Positions 15,352 through 23,932 are shown, counted from the stretch's first letter. The stretch is DNA of 37,825 bases from an uncultured Christensenellaceae bacterium (GCA_944376795.1 CALWDW010000003.1:1-37825); one strand, 5' to 3'. Numbers and translations are program-made. Notes: generated from the sequence alone by a model not told the origin.

Positions 15352-17175
15352 CTATTCCACGGTCACCGATTTTGCCAGGTTTCGGGGCTGATCCACCGGA
15401 AGGCCACGTTCTACAGCCGTATAGTAGGCAAGCAGCTGCAGCGCTACCGCCACCGAAAACGGAGCCAGGATATCTTCCTCCGCCGGAAGGCTCATGACCT
15501 GGCAGCACAGACCTTCCTCCGGCTGCCATCCTTCCCGGGTTATCAATAGGACCCGCGCGCCGCGGGCACGCACCTCTCGAATATTAGAGAGCATCTTGAC
15601 ACGTACGCTTTCCTGGGTTGCAATGGCCACCACAGGGACCCGGAAAGTCACCAACGAAATAGCGCCATGCTTCAGTTCGCCTGCCGGGTAGGCCTCGGAA
15701 TGGATGTAAGAAATCTCCTTTAGCTTCAGGGATCCCTCGGACGCCATGGCGCTGTCCATCCCCCGACCGATATAAAAGAGGTTTTCCGCGTCCTTCAGTT
15801 CCCGGGCGGCTTCCTTTATCTGGGGCGCCAGGCGCAGCGTACGCGCCGCCAATGCCTCCGCCCTCCGCAGGCTCTGGGCCCATGCCAAGCGCTGCGCCGG
15901 CCCGTAGTCTCCCCGCCCCAGGGCCAGCTGGTCAGCAATCATATATAGGGCCAAAATCTGTACGGAAAAGGCCTTGGTGCTGGCCACGGCGATTTCCGGC
16001 CCAGCATGGGTGTACAGGACATACTGGCTCTCCCGCGCGATGGAGGAACCTTTGCAATTGACCACCGAAAGGGTCCGGGCGCCCTTTTCCTTGGCCAGCC
16101 GCAGGGCCGCTAGGGAGTCAGCAGTTTCTCCCGACTGAGATATGACAATGACCAGTGTATCCGCGTCCAGAATGGGTCCTGCATAGCGAAATTCCGATGC
16201 AATCTCCACCGTTACAGGGATTCGCGCCATGCGTTCCATGGCAATTTTGCCCAGAAGCCCCGCATGCATGGCCGTTCCACAGGCCGTAATGATCACACGG
16301 CGGCATTTTCGAAAAAAAGCCGAAGGAATTCCGTCTCCGGAAAAGCTCACGCAGCCGTCCTCTCCCAGCCGGGGCTGCAGCGTCTTCCAAAGGGCCTGGG
16401 GCTGCTCCATAATCTCCTTGAGCATAAAATGGGGATAGCCATCCTTTTGGGCGGAGGCGTCATCCCAGTCGATCGGCAGCCACCGGGGGGCTGCCACGCT
16501 TCCCGCAGCATCCACCAGCACAGTCCCCGTGGCTGTGGCAATGAGGATCTGTCCCTCCTCCGGCACAAAATACCTGCGAACATGGGCGAGCAGCGGCGTA
16601 ATGTCCGATGCGATCCAGGTGCCTTCTTCGTTCCCTGATACCACCAGGGGGCTTCCCCGGCGCACCGCATAAAGGGTCCCGGGCTTATCGTCAAAGAGTA
16701 TCGCCATGGCATAGGACCCTTCCAGCTTCTCCATCATGCGGCGAATTGCCGTCACGGGATCGCCGCCATAGGCCGCGTCCAGCACCATGGCCGCAATCTC
16801 CGTATCGGTTTGGGAAAGCGGCTTACGGCCCAGGGCCGCCATTTCCTGCTCCAATGCGGCGTAGTTTTCGATGATACCATTGTGCACCAGCGTCACATGC
16901 CCCGCCCGGTGGGGATGGGCGTTCCCCTCGGTAACCGGCCCATGGGTGGCCCATCGGGTGTGTCCAATCCCCGCAGTCTCCGTCCCCATTCCCCGCGCAG
17001 CCACCAAATCCGCCAATTCCGCCACCTTGCCAGCGCACCGGAAAACCCGAACCTCCCGTTCTCCGGCCAGCGCAATCCCCGCGCTGTCATAGCCCCGGTA
17101 TTCCAGCCGGGAAAGCCCTTCCAGCAGACGCGGCGCCGCCGGCTTTGTCCCCACATATCCCATAATTCCACACAT
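15352..17175 (-). CDS. glmS: Glutamine--fructose-6-phosphate aminotransferase
   Basis: A 607-residue cytoplasmic enzyme making glucosamine 6-phosphate, the first step to UDP-GlcNAc for cell wall synthesis. The start MCGIMGYVG exposes Cys2, the glutaminase nucleophile, after Met removal. The class II glutaminase domain (about 1-240) has GHTRWATHG and HNGIIENY. Two SIS sugar-isomerase domains follow (SQSGETADSLAALRLAKEKG, STKAFSVQI), and the protein ends DQPRNLAKSVTVE as usual. The 5' leader is about 105 nt long but does not show the conserved core of the glmS ribozyme, so the common Firmicute control is absent or replaced. A promoter lies at 17278-17306. Confidence 0.97.
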   Translation of the reverse strand: MCGIMGYVGTKPAAPRLLEGLSRLEYRGYDSAGIALAGEREVRVFRCAGKVAELADLVAARGMGTETAGIGHTRWATHGPVTEGNAHPHRAGHVTLVHNGIIENYAALEQEMAALGRKPLSQTDTEIAAMVLDAAYGGDPVTAIRRMMEKLEGSYAMAILFDDKPGTLYAVRRGSPLVVSGNEEGTWIASDITPLLAHVRRYFVPEEGQILIATATGTVLVDAAGSVAAPRWLPIDWDDASAQKDGYPHFMLKEIMEQPQALWKTLQPRLGEDGCVSFSGDGIPSAFFRKCRRVIITACGTAMHAGLLGKIAMERMARIPVTVEIASEFRYAGPILDADTLVIVISQSGETADSLAALRLAKEKGARTLSVVNCKGSSIARESQYVLYTHAGPEIAVASTKAFSVQILALYMIADQLALGRGDYGPAQRLAWAQSLRRAEALAARTLRLAPQIKEAARELKDAENLFYIGRGMDSAMASEGSLKLKEISYIHSEAYPAGELKHGAISLVTFRVPVVAIATQESVRVKMLSNIREVRARGARVLLITREGWQPEEGLCCQVMSLPAEEDILAPFSVAVALQLLAYYTAVERGLPVDQPRNLAKSVTVE

Positions 17176-17277
17176 ATTCTCTTCTCCTATCCTCTATATA
17201 GCACACAGACGAATTCCGAGCGGATTGCAGAAGGCTTCCCATATACACCAGCTCCCACAGCCGTCTCAAACACCAAT

Positions 17278-17306
17278 ATATTAGAATTACTTATGACTTT
17301 TGTCAA
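17278..17306 (-). promoter_or_regulatory. Sigma-A promoter of glmS
   Basis: Minus-strand TTGACA (17301-17306), 17-bp spacer, TAATAT (17278-17283). Confidence 0.75.
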
Positions 17307-17392
17307 TACATATTTATTATACTTATCCTTTGTTGGAGACCTTAGGACACTTCCGGCATCTCCCCTTTCTCCGCTCTACATCCGTCGTGCGC

Positions 17393-17421
17393 TTGCAATG
17401 CCATAGCGGGCATGCTATACT
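17393..17421 (+). promoter_or_regulatory. Sigma-A promoter for the 17565 gene
   Basis: TTGCAA (17393-17398), 17-bp spacer, TATACT (17416-17421), giving a leader of about 135 nt that includes a CCCAATTTTTGGGGGG hairpin-like run. Confidence 0.6.
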
Positions 17422-17564
17422 CTAAAAAAGCAAAGCATTCATAGACCAGTCCAAAATGCATCCGCTGCTCGATCCCTGTTCTTCTCACCCAATTTTTGGG
17501 GGGCTGGGTTAGAAAAAAAGGATGGCTTTGCCTATGGCGTAAATTTCCCATCCAGGAGGTTCCT

Positions 17565-18083
17565 ATGCTGCTGTTTCACGTCAGCGAAGAGCCGGACATC
17601 CCGCGGTTTTACCCCCGCCTTCCGGCCCGCAGGGATTTGGATCCCACCGTTGGTCTCGTATGGGCCTTGGACGAAGAGCACTTGCCCAATTTCCTGACCC
17701 CCCGGGAATGTCCCCGGGTTGCCTACCGTATGGACGCCCATACGACCCCCGAAGATGCGCAGCGCTTCTTCTCCCCAGGCTCCCGGCATGTCGTAGTCAT
17801 CGAGCACGATTGGTTCCCCGCCATGCTGCATACGGTTTTGTATCTCTATGCGTTCCAACCCGAGGGCTTTTCCCTACAGGACGCTACAGCCGGCTATTAT
17901 GCCTCCACGACAGCGCAGACGCCTCTCTCCTGCACGGCCATCCCGGACATCTTCCAGGCCCAGTTTCAGCGGAAAGTGGAGCTGCGCCTGGTGGATAACC
18001 TCTGGGAAACCGCCGATGCCGTTCGGCATTCCACCCTTCAATGGTCCCTATGCCGGATGCGCAGCGCAAAGCCCCGGCCTTAG
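17565..18083 (+). CDS. Conserved small protein, DUF6886-like
   Basis: A 172-residue soluble protein beginning MLLFHVSEEPDIPRFYPR. The pattern HVSEEPDI, VGLVWALDEEHLPNFLTPRECPRV and VIEHDWFP recalls a family of uncharacterised Firmicute proteins (DUF6886 as I recall it); biochemical function is unknown. I chose ATG 17565 because CAGGAGG is placed 6-7 nt upstream; the open frame extends 23 codons further with no ribosome site. It has its own promoter and a terminator at 18144-18170, so it is a single-gene unit. Confidence 0.75.
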   Translation: MLLFHVSEEPDIPRFYPRLPARRDLDPTVGLVWALDEEHLPNFLTPRECPRVAYRMDAHTTPEDAQRFFSPGSRHVVVIEHDWFPAMLHTVLYLYAFQPEGFSLQDATAGYYASTTAQTPLSCTAIPDIFQAQFQRKVELRLVDNLWETADAVRHSTLQWSLCRMRSAKPRP

Positions 18084-18143
18084 CCGGCGGACAGCCTATC
18101 CCGCCGGTTCAAAACAGTCCTCCCTATTTTTTGATACGCCAAA

Positions 18144-18170
18144 GGCCCGCCAGATATGTTCCGGCGGGCC
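18144..18170 (+). terminator. Terminator, copy 1 of a duplicated hairpin
   Basis: GGCCCGCC (18144-18151) pairs with GGCGGGCC (18163-18170). A near-identical copy, including the loop AGATATGT, occurs at 18492-18519. Confidence 0.75.
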
Positions 18171-18491
18171 TTAGCCTATCAAAAAAGTCATAATCCCGGA
18201 GAAATCCCTCCCAAAGCTTCCGCTGCCTTTTGCAAAAGGCGGCGGGGGGCGAAATCACCCTACGGAGAGGGCAAAAGCTCCCACTTCTCCAAGCGCAGGA
18301 GGAGCGACCGACGTCCTAGTGACACGTTTCTCCGCGCCATGAGGGGCATTTTGTCTGCCATTCACACTGGAATCGTCCCAACATCCCCCTTGCTGCACGC
18401 TATTTATTTCTCTCACAGGCACCCACCTTTGCCGACTCGCAGGGAGCGCCGCCGATTTGATTCTGCAACTCATCCTTCTTCGACAGACTGC
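18171..18491. repeat. Gene-free repeat stretch related to the 2.8-3.1 kb element
   Basis: No gene with a ribosome site is visible. Positions 18209-18250 match, in reverse orientation, 3083-3041: both contain CCCAAAG then CTTTTGCAAAAG and a GGCGGGG run. Both elements also contain CAAGCGCAGG. The stretch is bracketed by two copies of the same terminator hairpin 348 bp apart. Confidence 0.5.
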
Positions 18492-18519
18492 GGCCCGCCA
18501 GATATGTACCGGTGGGCCT
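18492..18519 (-). terminator. Terminator-like hairpin, copy 2
   Basis: A copy of the hairpin at 18144 with two changes (one loop base, one stem base giving a mismatch). It lies 20 bp after the stop of the leftward SDR gene and may terminate it, without a T run. Confidence 0.55.
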
Positions 18520-18538
18520 TATGCTGTGTCACAGGGGC

Positions 18539-19336
18539 TCATTTGCTGTATAGCATACGGATGATGCGGTGGCTCCAACCCAGCGGCAACGTTCTGCGCA
18601 GGAGCGCAACCGTCCGCGCCCCTACGCCGCATTGGGTTACCAGGGGAGGATTCCTGCGTCCCAGCAGACGGCTCACCTGGGCGGCTGCCCGTTCCGGCGG
18701 CATCCCATGGCGCTCGTCTTCCTCCATCTTGGCCAGGCTGCGGCGGAAAGCAAGCCGCTCGGCTTCCGGCATGGGCGCATCCAGAATCTGGCGATGGCCG
18801 GTAAAGTCCGTATGCATATCGCCCAGCTCCAAACAGGTAAAGCGCACCCCCGCGCACTCCATGGCCCAAGCCTGCATGGTAATTTCCAATGCGGCCTTGC
18901 TGGCCGAGTACAGCGCCTGGTAGGGGATCGGTATGCAGGCAGCCAGCGAACTGATACAGATCACCCGTCCCCCTTCCGCACGGCGCAGCAGGGGCAGCGC
19001 CTGCCGCGTAACCTCCAGCGCGCCAAAGAAATTGGGAGCCATTTGCTTGCAGGCATCCCGGGGCTCCGTATAGGCCAAAGGCCCCGCAATGCCCATGCCC
19101 GCGTTATTGATCAAGGCATCCAGGCCGCCCGCCTCTTCCTCAATCACACGCAGCGCCTCCGTGATGGATGCCGGCTTTATCACATCCAAAGCCAACATCC
19201 GAATTCCTTCCGGCGTTTGCGCAGCCTTCGGCCGGCGCGAGGTCCCATAAACCCGCCAGCCCTCTCCGCACAGCTGCCGTGCAATGGCCAAACCGATTCC
19301 TCCCGAAGCTCCCGTAACCAAAACCGTTCCTTTCAT
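18539..19336 (-). CDS. Short-chain dehydrogenase/reductase
   Basis: A 265-residue NAD(P)-dependent oxidoreductase of the classical SDR family. The Rossmann motif TGASGGIG is at residues 8-15, NNAG at 77-80, and the catalytic Ser-Tyr-Lys set lies in CISS (129-130) and YSASK (Y143, K147). TSRRP after the second strand suggests NADP preference (inference). The substrate is unknown; the C-terminal tail ending MLYSK is slightly long and basic. The ATG at 19336 has a GAGGAAAGACGAGG ribosome region. A TATAAT lies 30 bp upstream. Confidence 0.92.
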   Translation of the reverse strand: MKGTVLVTGASGGIGLAIARQLCGEGWRVYGTSRRPKAAQTPEGIRMLALDVIKPASITEALRVIEEEAGGLDALINNAGMGIAGPLAYTEPRDACKQMAPNFFGALEVTRQALPLLRRAEGGRVICISSLAACIPIPYQALYSASKAALEITMQAWAMECAGVRFTCLELGDMHTDFTGHRQILDAPMPEAERLAFRRSLAKMEEDERHGMPPERAAAQVSRLLGRRNPPLVTQCGVGARTVALLRRTLPLGWSHRIIRMLYSK

Positions 19337-19365
19337 CCTCGTCTTTCCTCCCCTTCCTTGCCGCC

Positions 19366-19371
19366 ATTATA
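19366..19371 (-). promoter_or_regulatory. -10 element of SDR gene
   Basis: TATAAT on the minus strand, 30 bp before the SDR start; no good -35 at 16-18 bp. Confidence 0.4.
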
Positions 19372-19419
19372 CCGCATTTTTCGCCAAAGTACAGTCCACC
19401 CCTCCGTCTGTTGTACAAT

Positions 19420-19456
19420 TTGAAAACGTTGTTGTAAAACTATATAATATTACAAC
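19420..19456 (+). promoter_or_regulatory. Promoter with overlapping operator for the GH5 gene
   Basis: TTGAAA (19420-19425), 17-bp spacer, TATAAT (19443-19448). GTTGTAA (19431-19437) and TTACAAC (19450-19456) form an inverted repeat exactly around the -10, and TTGAAAACGTTGTT at the -35 resembles a LacI/CcpA-type operator. The geometry predicts repression, probably relieved by a sugar. No matching regulator gene lies next to it. Confidence 0.65.
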
Positions 19457-19559
19457 GGCACATTTGGCAGACCGGCCATTGATTTTCGCCGCCCGCTCTC
19501 GTAAGATAAGAGCAAGCAGAAAATAAAATGCCCCGCGGCAGAATAAGGAGGCCTATACT

Positions 19560-20927
19560 ATGGAGTTTTTGCACGTAGAAGGAAACCGTATCGTCAACGA
19601 AAGCGGCCAAAGTATCCATCTGCACGGCACCAATATCGGCGCCTGGATGAATATGGAGGACTTTATGACTTCCTTCCCCGGCGTAGAGCATCGGCTCCGC
19701 TACTATGCCAAGGAAATCCTGGGCGAAGAGATGGGAGCCTATTATTTTGAGAGCCTTCTGGATCATTTCTTCACCGAGGAGGATGTGGCCTACATGGCCT
19801 CCATCGGAATAAACTGCCTGCGCCTTCCCGTCAACTACCGGCACTTTGAGGATGACATGCATCCTTTCCAGTACAAAGAGGAGGGCTTCCGCCGCCTGGA
19901 CCGCGCCCTGGACTGGTGTGAAAAATACGGCATCTACGTCATGCTGGATCTCCACGCGGTACAGGGCTGGCAGAACTGTGACTGGCACTGTGATAACTTT
20001 ATGCGCACATCCCTATTGTGGCGCACGGCCCAATACCAGGATCGCGCCGTCGCCCTGTGGGAGGTATTCGCCCGTCGCTATAAAGACCGCGCCGTCATCG
20101 CCGGGTACGATCTCATCAACGAGCCCACCACCAACAACCAGTATACCCGTATGCCCCTTCCCTACGTGGCCGATTGGGAAGCGATGAACGCCCTCTATCG
20201 CCGGCTCTTCTCCGCCATCCGCGCCATCGATACCCGGCACATCATCGTCCTGGAGGGCGATGACTTCTCCCGCCGCTTCGAAGGGCTGGATGCTCCCTAC
20301 GATGGCAACATGGTCTACTCCAGCCACAACTATTCCTTTGTCAAGCGCTTCCATCCGGAAATGACTGACCCTGAGGAGATCCGCCAGGCAGTACGGAAGG
20401 AGTTCTACGACAGCGAAGGCTTTGCCTACTGTCGGAAGCACAACGTCCCGCTGTGGGTCAGTGAATTTGCTCTCAACGACGATCAGCTGGAGCTGTTCGC
20501 CGAGGAAGGGGTCCACTGGACGGCCTGGAGCTTCAAGACGGCCTCTCCCTTCGCTCTGGTCAGCGCCAAGGCGGACAGCCCCTACGTACAGTTCGTTGCA
20601 CCCTACACCCGGAATACCTTTGGCTTCCGCGGCGCCGGCTCCCCCGAGGCGCAGAAGGTGATGGATGCCGTCAAGGCGCTGCAGACTGCCATCCAGGACG
20701 CGGTCCAGCCCCAGCTTCCTGGCTTTGATCCCGTGCAGCACGATGAGTATTTCCCCAAAACCATCAGCGACATCTACTATGCACCCCTGCTACAGTACAT
20801 CTACCTCAATCTCTTCCGCGGCGTGGATAAAGCCCAGATGGATGCGCTCATGGCGTCCTTCTCCTTCTCCCATTGCCAAATCAACCCCGATGTAGAAGCC
20901 CTGTACAAGCGTTACTGCCAAGACTAA
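19560..20927 (+). CDS. GH5-like glycoside hydrolase
   Basis: A 455-residue clan-A glycosidase of the cellulase (GH5) type. HLHGTNIGAWMNME at the N-terminus, INCLRLPVNYRHFED, VMLDLHAVQGWQN, LINEPT (acid/base Glu188) and WVSEFAL (nucleophile Glu302) are the expected family blocks. It has no signal peptide, so it should be cytoplasmic and act on imported or internal glucosides. The C-terminal 80 residues after the barrel are unusual and unassigned. ATG 19560 follows AAGGAGG. It shares a locus with a GH30 enzyme downstream but has a terminator after it. Confidence 0.85.
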   Translation: MEFLHVEGNRIVNESGQSIHLHGTNIGAWMNMEDFMTSFPGVEHRLRYYAKEILGEEMGAYYFESLLDHFFTEEDVAYMASIGINCLRLPVNYRHFEDDMHPFQYKEEGFRRLDRALDWCEKYGIYVMLDLHAVQGWQNCDWHCDNFMRTSLLWRTAQYQDRAVALWEVFARRYKDRAVIAGYDLINEPTTNNQYTRMPLPYVADWEAMNALYRRLFSAIRAIDTRHIIVLEGDDFSRRFEGLDAPYDGNMVYSSHNYSFVKRFHPEMTDPEEIRQAVRKEFYDSEGFAYCRKHNVPLWVSEFALNDDQLELFAEEGVHWTAWSFKTASPFALVSAKADSPYVQFVAPYTRNTFGFRGAGSPEAQKVMDAVKALQTAIQDAVQPQLPGFDPVQHDEYFPKTISDIYYAPLLQYIYLNLFRGVDKAQMDALMASFSFSHCQINPDVEALYKRYCQD

Positions 20928-20991
20928 TCCCAGCTTCTCCTCGGTGTAATCCGCGGAATTACGCCGGAGAAAAGCCGTTCCTTCTCCTCCG

Positions 20992-21026
20992 CAGCCCCAG
21001 ACCGGTAAACATCCGGTTTGGGGCTG
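20992..21026 (+). terminator. Terminator between GH5 and GH30 genes
   Basis: CAGCCCCA and ACCGG pair with CCGGT and TGGGGCTG across one bulge, followed by TTTAT. GH30 expression would need read-through or a separate promoter; none is clear. Confidence 0.75.
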
Positions 21027-21099
21027 TTTATCCCAGAGGGTTAGAATGCCCCTCTTTGCCTCGCCGCCGGACCGGCCAATCCATAGAAGGAGGATCGCC

Positions 21100-22893
21100 A
21101 TGTCTCCCACCCTACAGATCACCCTGTCCAATGCCGACGGACGCTACGCCTGGACTCCCATGCCCGAAATCCCCATGCGCCCTGCCGTCAGCCGTGATGC
21201 TCACACCTTGGTCATAGATCCCCGCACTGCCCATCAGCCCCTTCTCGGCTTTGGCGGAACGTGGACGGATACCGATGTCTACAACTTATTGCGCATGTCG
21301 CCTGCCATACAAGAGGAGGCGCTCACCGCCCTGCTGGATCCCCAACGCGGCGCGGGCTGGAACTTCATGCGCCTGCCCTTTGGCTCCACCGATTGGGAAT
21401 CCACCTCCGATTACTACACATACGACGATATGCCCTACGGCGAAAAGGACTGGGCGCTGGAGCACTTCTCGGTGCAGCGGGATATTGACCGAGGGCTGTT
21501 TGCCCTGGCGCGCCGCTGCAGGGAGATCAACCCGGATGTGGTTTTCCTTGGCTCGGTCTGGGGCGTCCCCGGCTGGATGAAGGAAAACGACTCCATTATG
21601 TTCGGTCGCTTTGACCCGGCCTGCACACAGGTCTATGCTCGCTATCTGCGCATGGCGGTGGAAGCCTTTGCCGAGCAAGGGATTCCTCTCTATGCCCTGA
21701 CCCCCCAAAACGAATCCCTCACCAGCGACGATCGGGCCACACCTGCCTGCCGGTTCACTTGGCGCATGCAAAAAGATGTCATCCTGGCACTGCGCCGGGA
21801 GTTCCAGGAGCATAACATTGGCACCCAAATCTGGGTATACGATCACAACTTCGACATGGCGCGCAATTTCGTAGAACCCATGCTGGCCGATCCGGAGGCC
21901 CGGGCTGCCCTGGATGCGGTTGCCTTCCACGACTATGGCGGAAGCCCTACGGAAATGGGACGGTTGGCACGGCTCTATCCCGATGTGCCCTTCTACATGA
22001 CCGAGCGCCACATTGGCACGGTCCCCGAGATGGATCACCTGGTACAGCAACTGCGCAACGCTGCCCGCAGCTACCTGCAGTGGACCACCATCACCGATGA
22101 GTTCGGTGGTCCCCATCAGTTTATGGGCATTCCCCACGCCTGGCAGCGTGAACGGGGCTATACGCCGGATATGGCGCGCAAGACCTTCCTCTTCAATCTG
22201 GCGGATGCCCCCGACCGGTGGTTCCGTTCCCCCAGCTACTACCTTTACGGTCAGTTCACAAGGTTCCTGCGCCGCGGCATGGTGTGCGTAGACAGTTCCC
22301 CAGGTGACCCGCGCTGGATCACCCAGTGCGCCTTTCAGGATGCCCAGAACGGCGAAGTCCTTTCCGTCCTTGTCAATCAAACCAACACGGCACAGTCCGC
22401 CACCCTCCGCTGTGGCGGTTTTGAGGCCCCGGTCACGCTGCCGGCCATGAGCGTTGCCACCTGCCGCACGGCCTGCCAAGGAGAGCCCTTTGCTGTAGCC
22501 GATGCGGAGACACTTTCCATACCCAGCGCCCCCGCCTTTGACCTGGAGCCCCAGGAAATCCGTCTGGAAGGTGTCCTGGCCGCCGACTCAGAACTGCTCC
22601 TATCCTGCCGGATCCAGAATGTAGGCACAGCGCCCACCCGGCAGCACGCCACCATCATGGTGCAGTTTTATCTGGACGGCGACTGTCCCATTGCCCGCGG
22701 CACGATATGTGCGCCTGCGCTTGCGCCAGGCCAGGAACTTTGGATCGTCTCCAACGTTCCCTACGGGAAAAAACGCACCTGGACCGCCGAAGCCGGCTGG
22801 CACAATATCTTTGCCTATGTCTCCATTGGCAATTGTTTCCCCGAGACCAATCTGGACAACAACCGCATGGGCATAGAAATCCACATTCCCTAG
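21100..22893 (+). CDS. GH30 glycoside hydrolase with C-terminal CARDB-like domain
   Basis: A 597-residue enzyme of the glucosylceramidase/beta-1,6-glucanase family GH30. LLGFGGTWTDTD near residue 48, NFMRLPFGSTDW, SVWGVPGWMK, LTPQNES (acid/base Glu205) and FYMTERH (nucleophile Glu302) are the family signatures. After the usual side beta domain, about residues 480-597 look like a CARDB beta-sandwich (SCRIQNVGTAPT, NCFPETNLDNNRM). No signal peptide is present, odd for a protein with CARDB. ATG 21100 follows AGAAGGAGG; the frame runs further upstream without a ribosome site. Confidence 0.88.
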   Translation: MSPTLQITLSNADGRYAWTPMPEIPMRPAVSRDAHTLVIDPRTAHQPLLGFGGTWTDTDVYNLLRMSPAIQEEALTALLDPQRGAGWNFMRLPFGSTDWESTSDYYTYDDMPYGEKDWALEHFSVQRDIDRGLFALARRCREINPDVVFLGSVWGVPGWMKENDSIMFGRFDPACTQVYARYLRMAVEAFAEQGIPLYALTPQNESLTSDDRATPACRFTWRMQKDVILALRREFQEHNIGTQIWVYDHNFDMARNFVEPMLADPEARAALDAVAFHDYGGSPTEMGRLARLYPDVPFYMTERHIGTVPEMDHLVQQLRNAARSYLQWTTITDEFGGPHQFMGIPHAWQRERGYTPDMARKTFLFNLADAPDRWFRSPSYYLYGQFTRFLRRGMVCVDSSPGDPRWITQCAFQDAQNGEVLSVLVNQTNTAQSATLRCGGFEAPVTLPAMSVATCRTACQGEPFAVADAETLSIPSAPAFDLEPQEIRLEGVLAADSELLLSCRIQNVGTAPTRQHATIMVQFYLDGDCPIARGTICAPALAPGQELWIVSNVPYGKKRTWTAEAGWHNIFAYVSIGNCFPETNLDNNRMGIEIHIP

Positions 22894-22905
22894 TTTCCAA
22901 CAGAA

Positions 22906-22947
22906 AAGCCCCGGAAAGCGGCGCAAGCATTCCGCCCTCCGGGGCTT
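22906..22947. terminator. Terminator after GH30
   Basis: AAGCCCCGGA (22906-22915) pairs with TCCGGGGCTT (22938-22947) around a GC-rich inner loop; it lies between convergent GH30 and crp-type genes. Confidence 0.85.
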
Positions 22948-22974
22948 CCTATTTATGAGCGGTCAGAGCTGTGG

Positions 22975-23667
22975 CTAGGCCTCTACCGTCGCCGCCAGCC
23001 TCTCCATATCCAGAATCCGCATGGAACTGTTGTAATATGATATCAGCCCCTCATCACGCATCCGGGCCAGCTCTCTGGAGAGAGAGGGCCGGGCGACATT
23101 GAGAAAATTGGCCATTTCATTGCGATTCATCTTTAGCATAAAGGTGGTCTTCCCCACCTTCTGGCTTTCCTCCAGAAGAAGCGCGCTGATCCGTCCCCGC
23201 AGGCTGCGAATGGTGAGGTAATATACCTGCCGGCTGAGCAGCTGGGTACGGTAGGCAATGCGTTCTAGCAGATTCTCAATCAGGCTGTGGTGCCAGGCGC
23301 ACGCATTGTGACAGGTGCCGATCACCTTACACGGCTCCAGATACAGCACGGTGCATGCCTCCTGCGCCTCCACGGTATTGGACCAATTCCCGGAAGAAAA
23401 AGCTTCCACCTCGCCAAAAATATCCCCCACGTTGAGACTCGCAATCATCAGCTGACGGCCGTCCGAATGATCCTGCACAATCTTCGCCTGGCCCTCTAGG
23501 AGGATTCCCAGGCTATGGAAAGACTGGCCGGCCAGCACAATCACAGCCCCCTTATGATAGGTTTCCACGCGGCTGGCCAGGCAACGAATCATGCGCTCCA
23601 GGTCTGCCGTGGCAATTCCCTTAAACAGGGGACACTTGCGTAATTGACCGATTCTCGATTCCAGCAT
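22975..23667 (-). CDS. Crp/Fnr-family transcription regulator
   Basis: A 230-residue regulator with an N-terminal cyclic-nucleotide-type sensor barrel (FKGIATADLERMI to the GDIFGEVEAF loop) and a C-terminal winged helix with recognition helix in ARPSLSRELARM. Four cysteines fall close together in the EACTVLYLEPCKVIGTCHNA stretch; whether they bind a cofactor is unknown. I chose ATG 23667 with GGAGG upstream rather than the TTG at 23679. A palindrome over the transcription start suggests autoregulation. Neighbouring GH5/GH30 genes may be targets, but their operators differ. Confidence 0.9.
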   Translation of the reverse strand: MLESRIGQLRKCPLFKGIATADLERMIRCLASRVETYHKGAVIVLAGQSFHSLGILLEGQAKIVQDHSDGRQLMIASLNVGDIFGEVEAFSSGNWSNTVEAQEACTVLYLEPCKVIGTCHNACAWHHSLIENLLERIAYRTQLLSRQVYYLTIRSLRGRISALLLEESQKVGKTTFMLKMNRNEMANFLNVARPSLSRELARMRDEGLISYYNSSMRILDMERLAATVEA

Positions 23668-23679
23668 AGGCGCCTCCAA

Positions 23680-23693
23680 GTAACATGTGTTAC
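23680..23693 (-). promoter_or_regulatory. Palindromic operator before the Crp/Fnr gene
   Basis: GTAACA-TG-TGTTAC is a 6-2-6 palindrome 12 bp upstream of the start codon and just downstream of the predicted transcription start. This position predicts repression, probably by the Crp/Fnr protein itself. Confidence 0.6.
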
Positions 23694-23703
23694 ATATATT
23701 GCC

Positions 23704-23732
23704 ATTGTAATACGCCTAGCAGGAAAATTCAA
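23704..23732 (-). promoter_or_regulatory. Sigma-A promoter of the Crp/Fnr gene
   Basis: Minus-strand TTGAAT (23727-23732), 17-bp spacer, TACAAT (23704-23709). Confidence 0.6.
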
Positions 23733-23923
23733 GGCTTATTTGCCGTATCCGCGGACTTTCTTGCAGCAATTCCGCCTTTAGAAACACCGCCATGCCAGTT
23801 GAAGCCTGCAGCGCACGGACGGCTCCCGTCCACCGGTTCCAAATCTAACCGCCGATGGAACTGCGCGACGATGGAGCCGTAGGCCTCATTGCTCTGATAT
23901 GCGCAAAAAATCGAACGCCTGCA
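23729..23923 (-). pseudogene. Possible gene remnant
   Basis: An open frame of 64 codons on the minus strand with protein-like composition (segments QSNEAYGSIVAQFHRRLDLE and GSRPCAAGFNWHGG) ends at 23729, overlapping the -35 of the Crp/Fnr promoter. It has no start codon with a ribosome site and is cut off by a stop upstream. I do not recognise the family; it may be the 3' end of a decayed gene. Confidence 0.25.
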
Positions 23924-23932
23924 TTATATCAC

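Noticed and set aside
17176..17277. glmS ribozyme in the glmS leader.
   Set aside because: The conserved ribozyme core was looked for on the minus strand and not seen.
18156..18923. 255-codon rightward frame from the terminator region into the SDR gene.
   Set aside because: Starts inside a terminator hairpin, runs antisense to the SDR gene and lacks a ribosome site.
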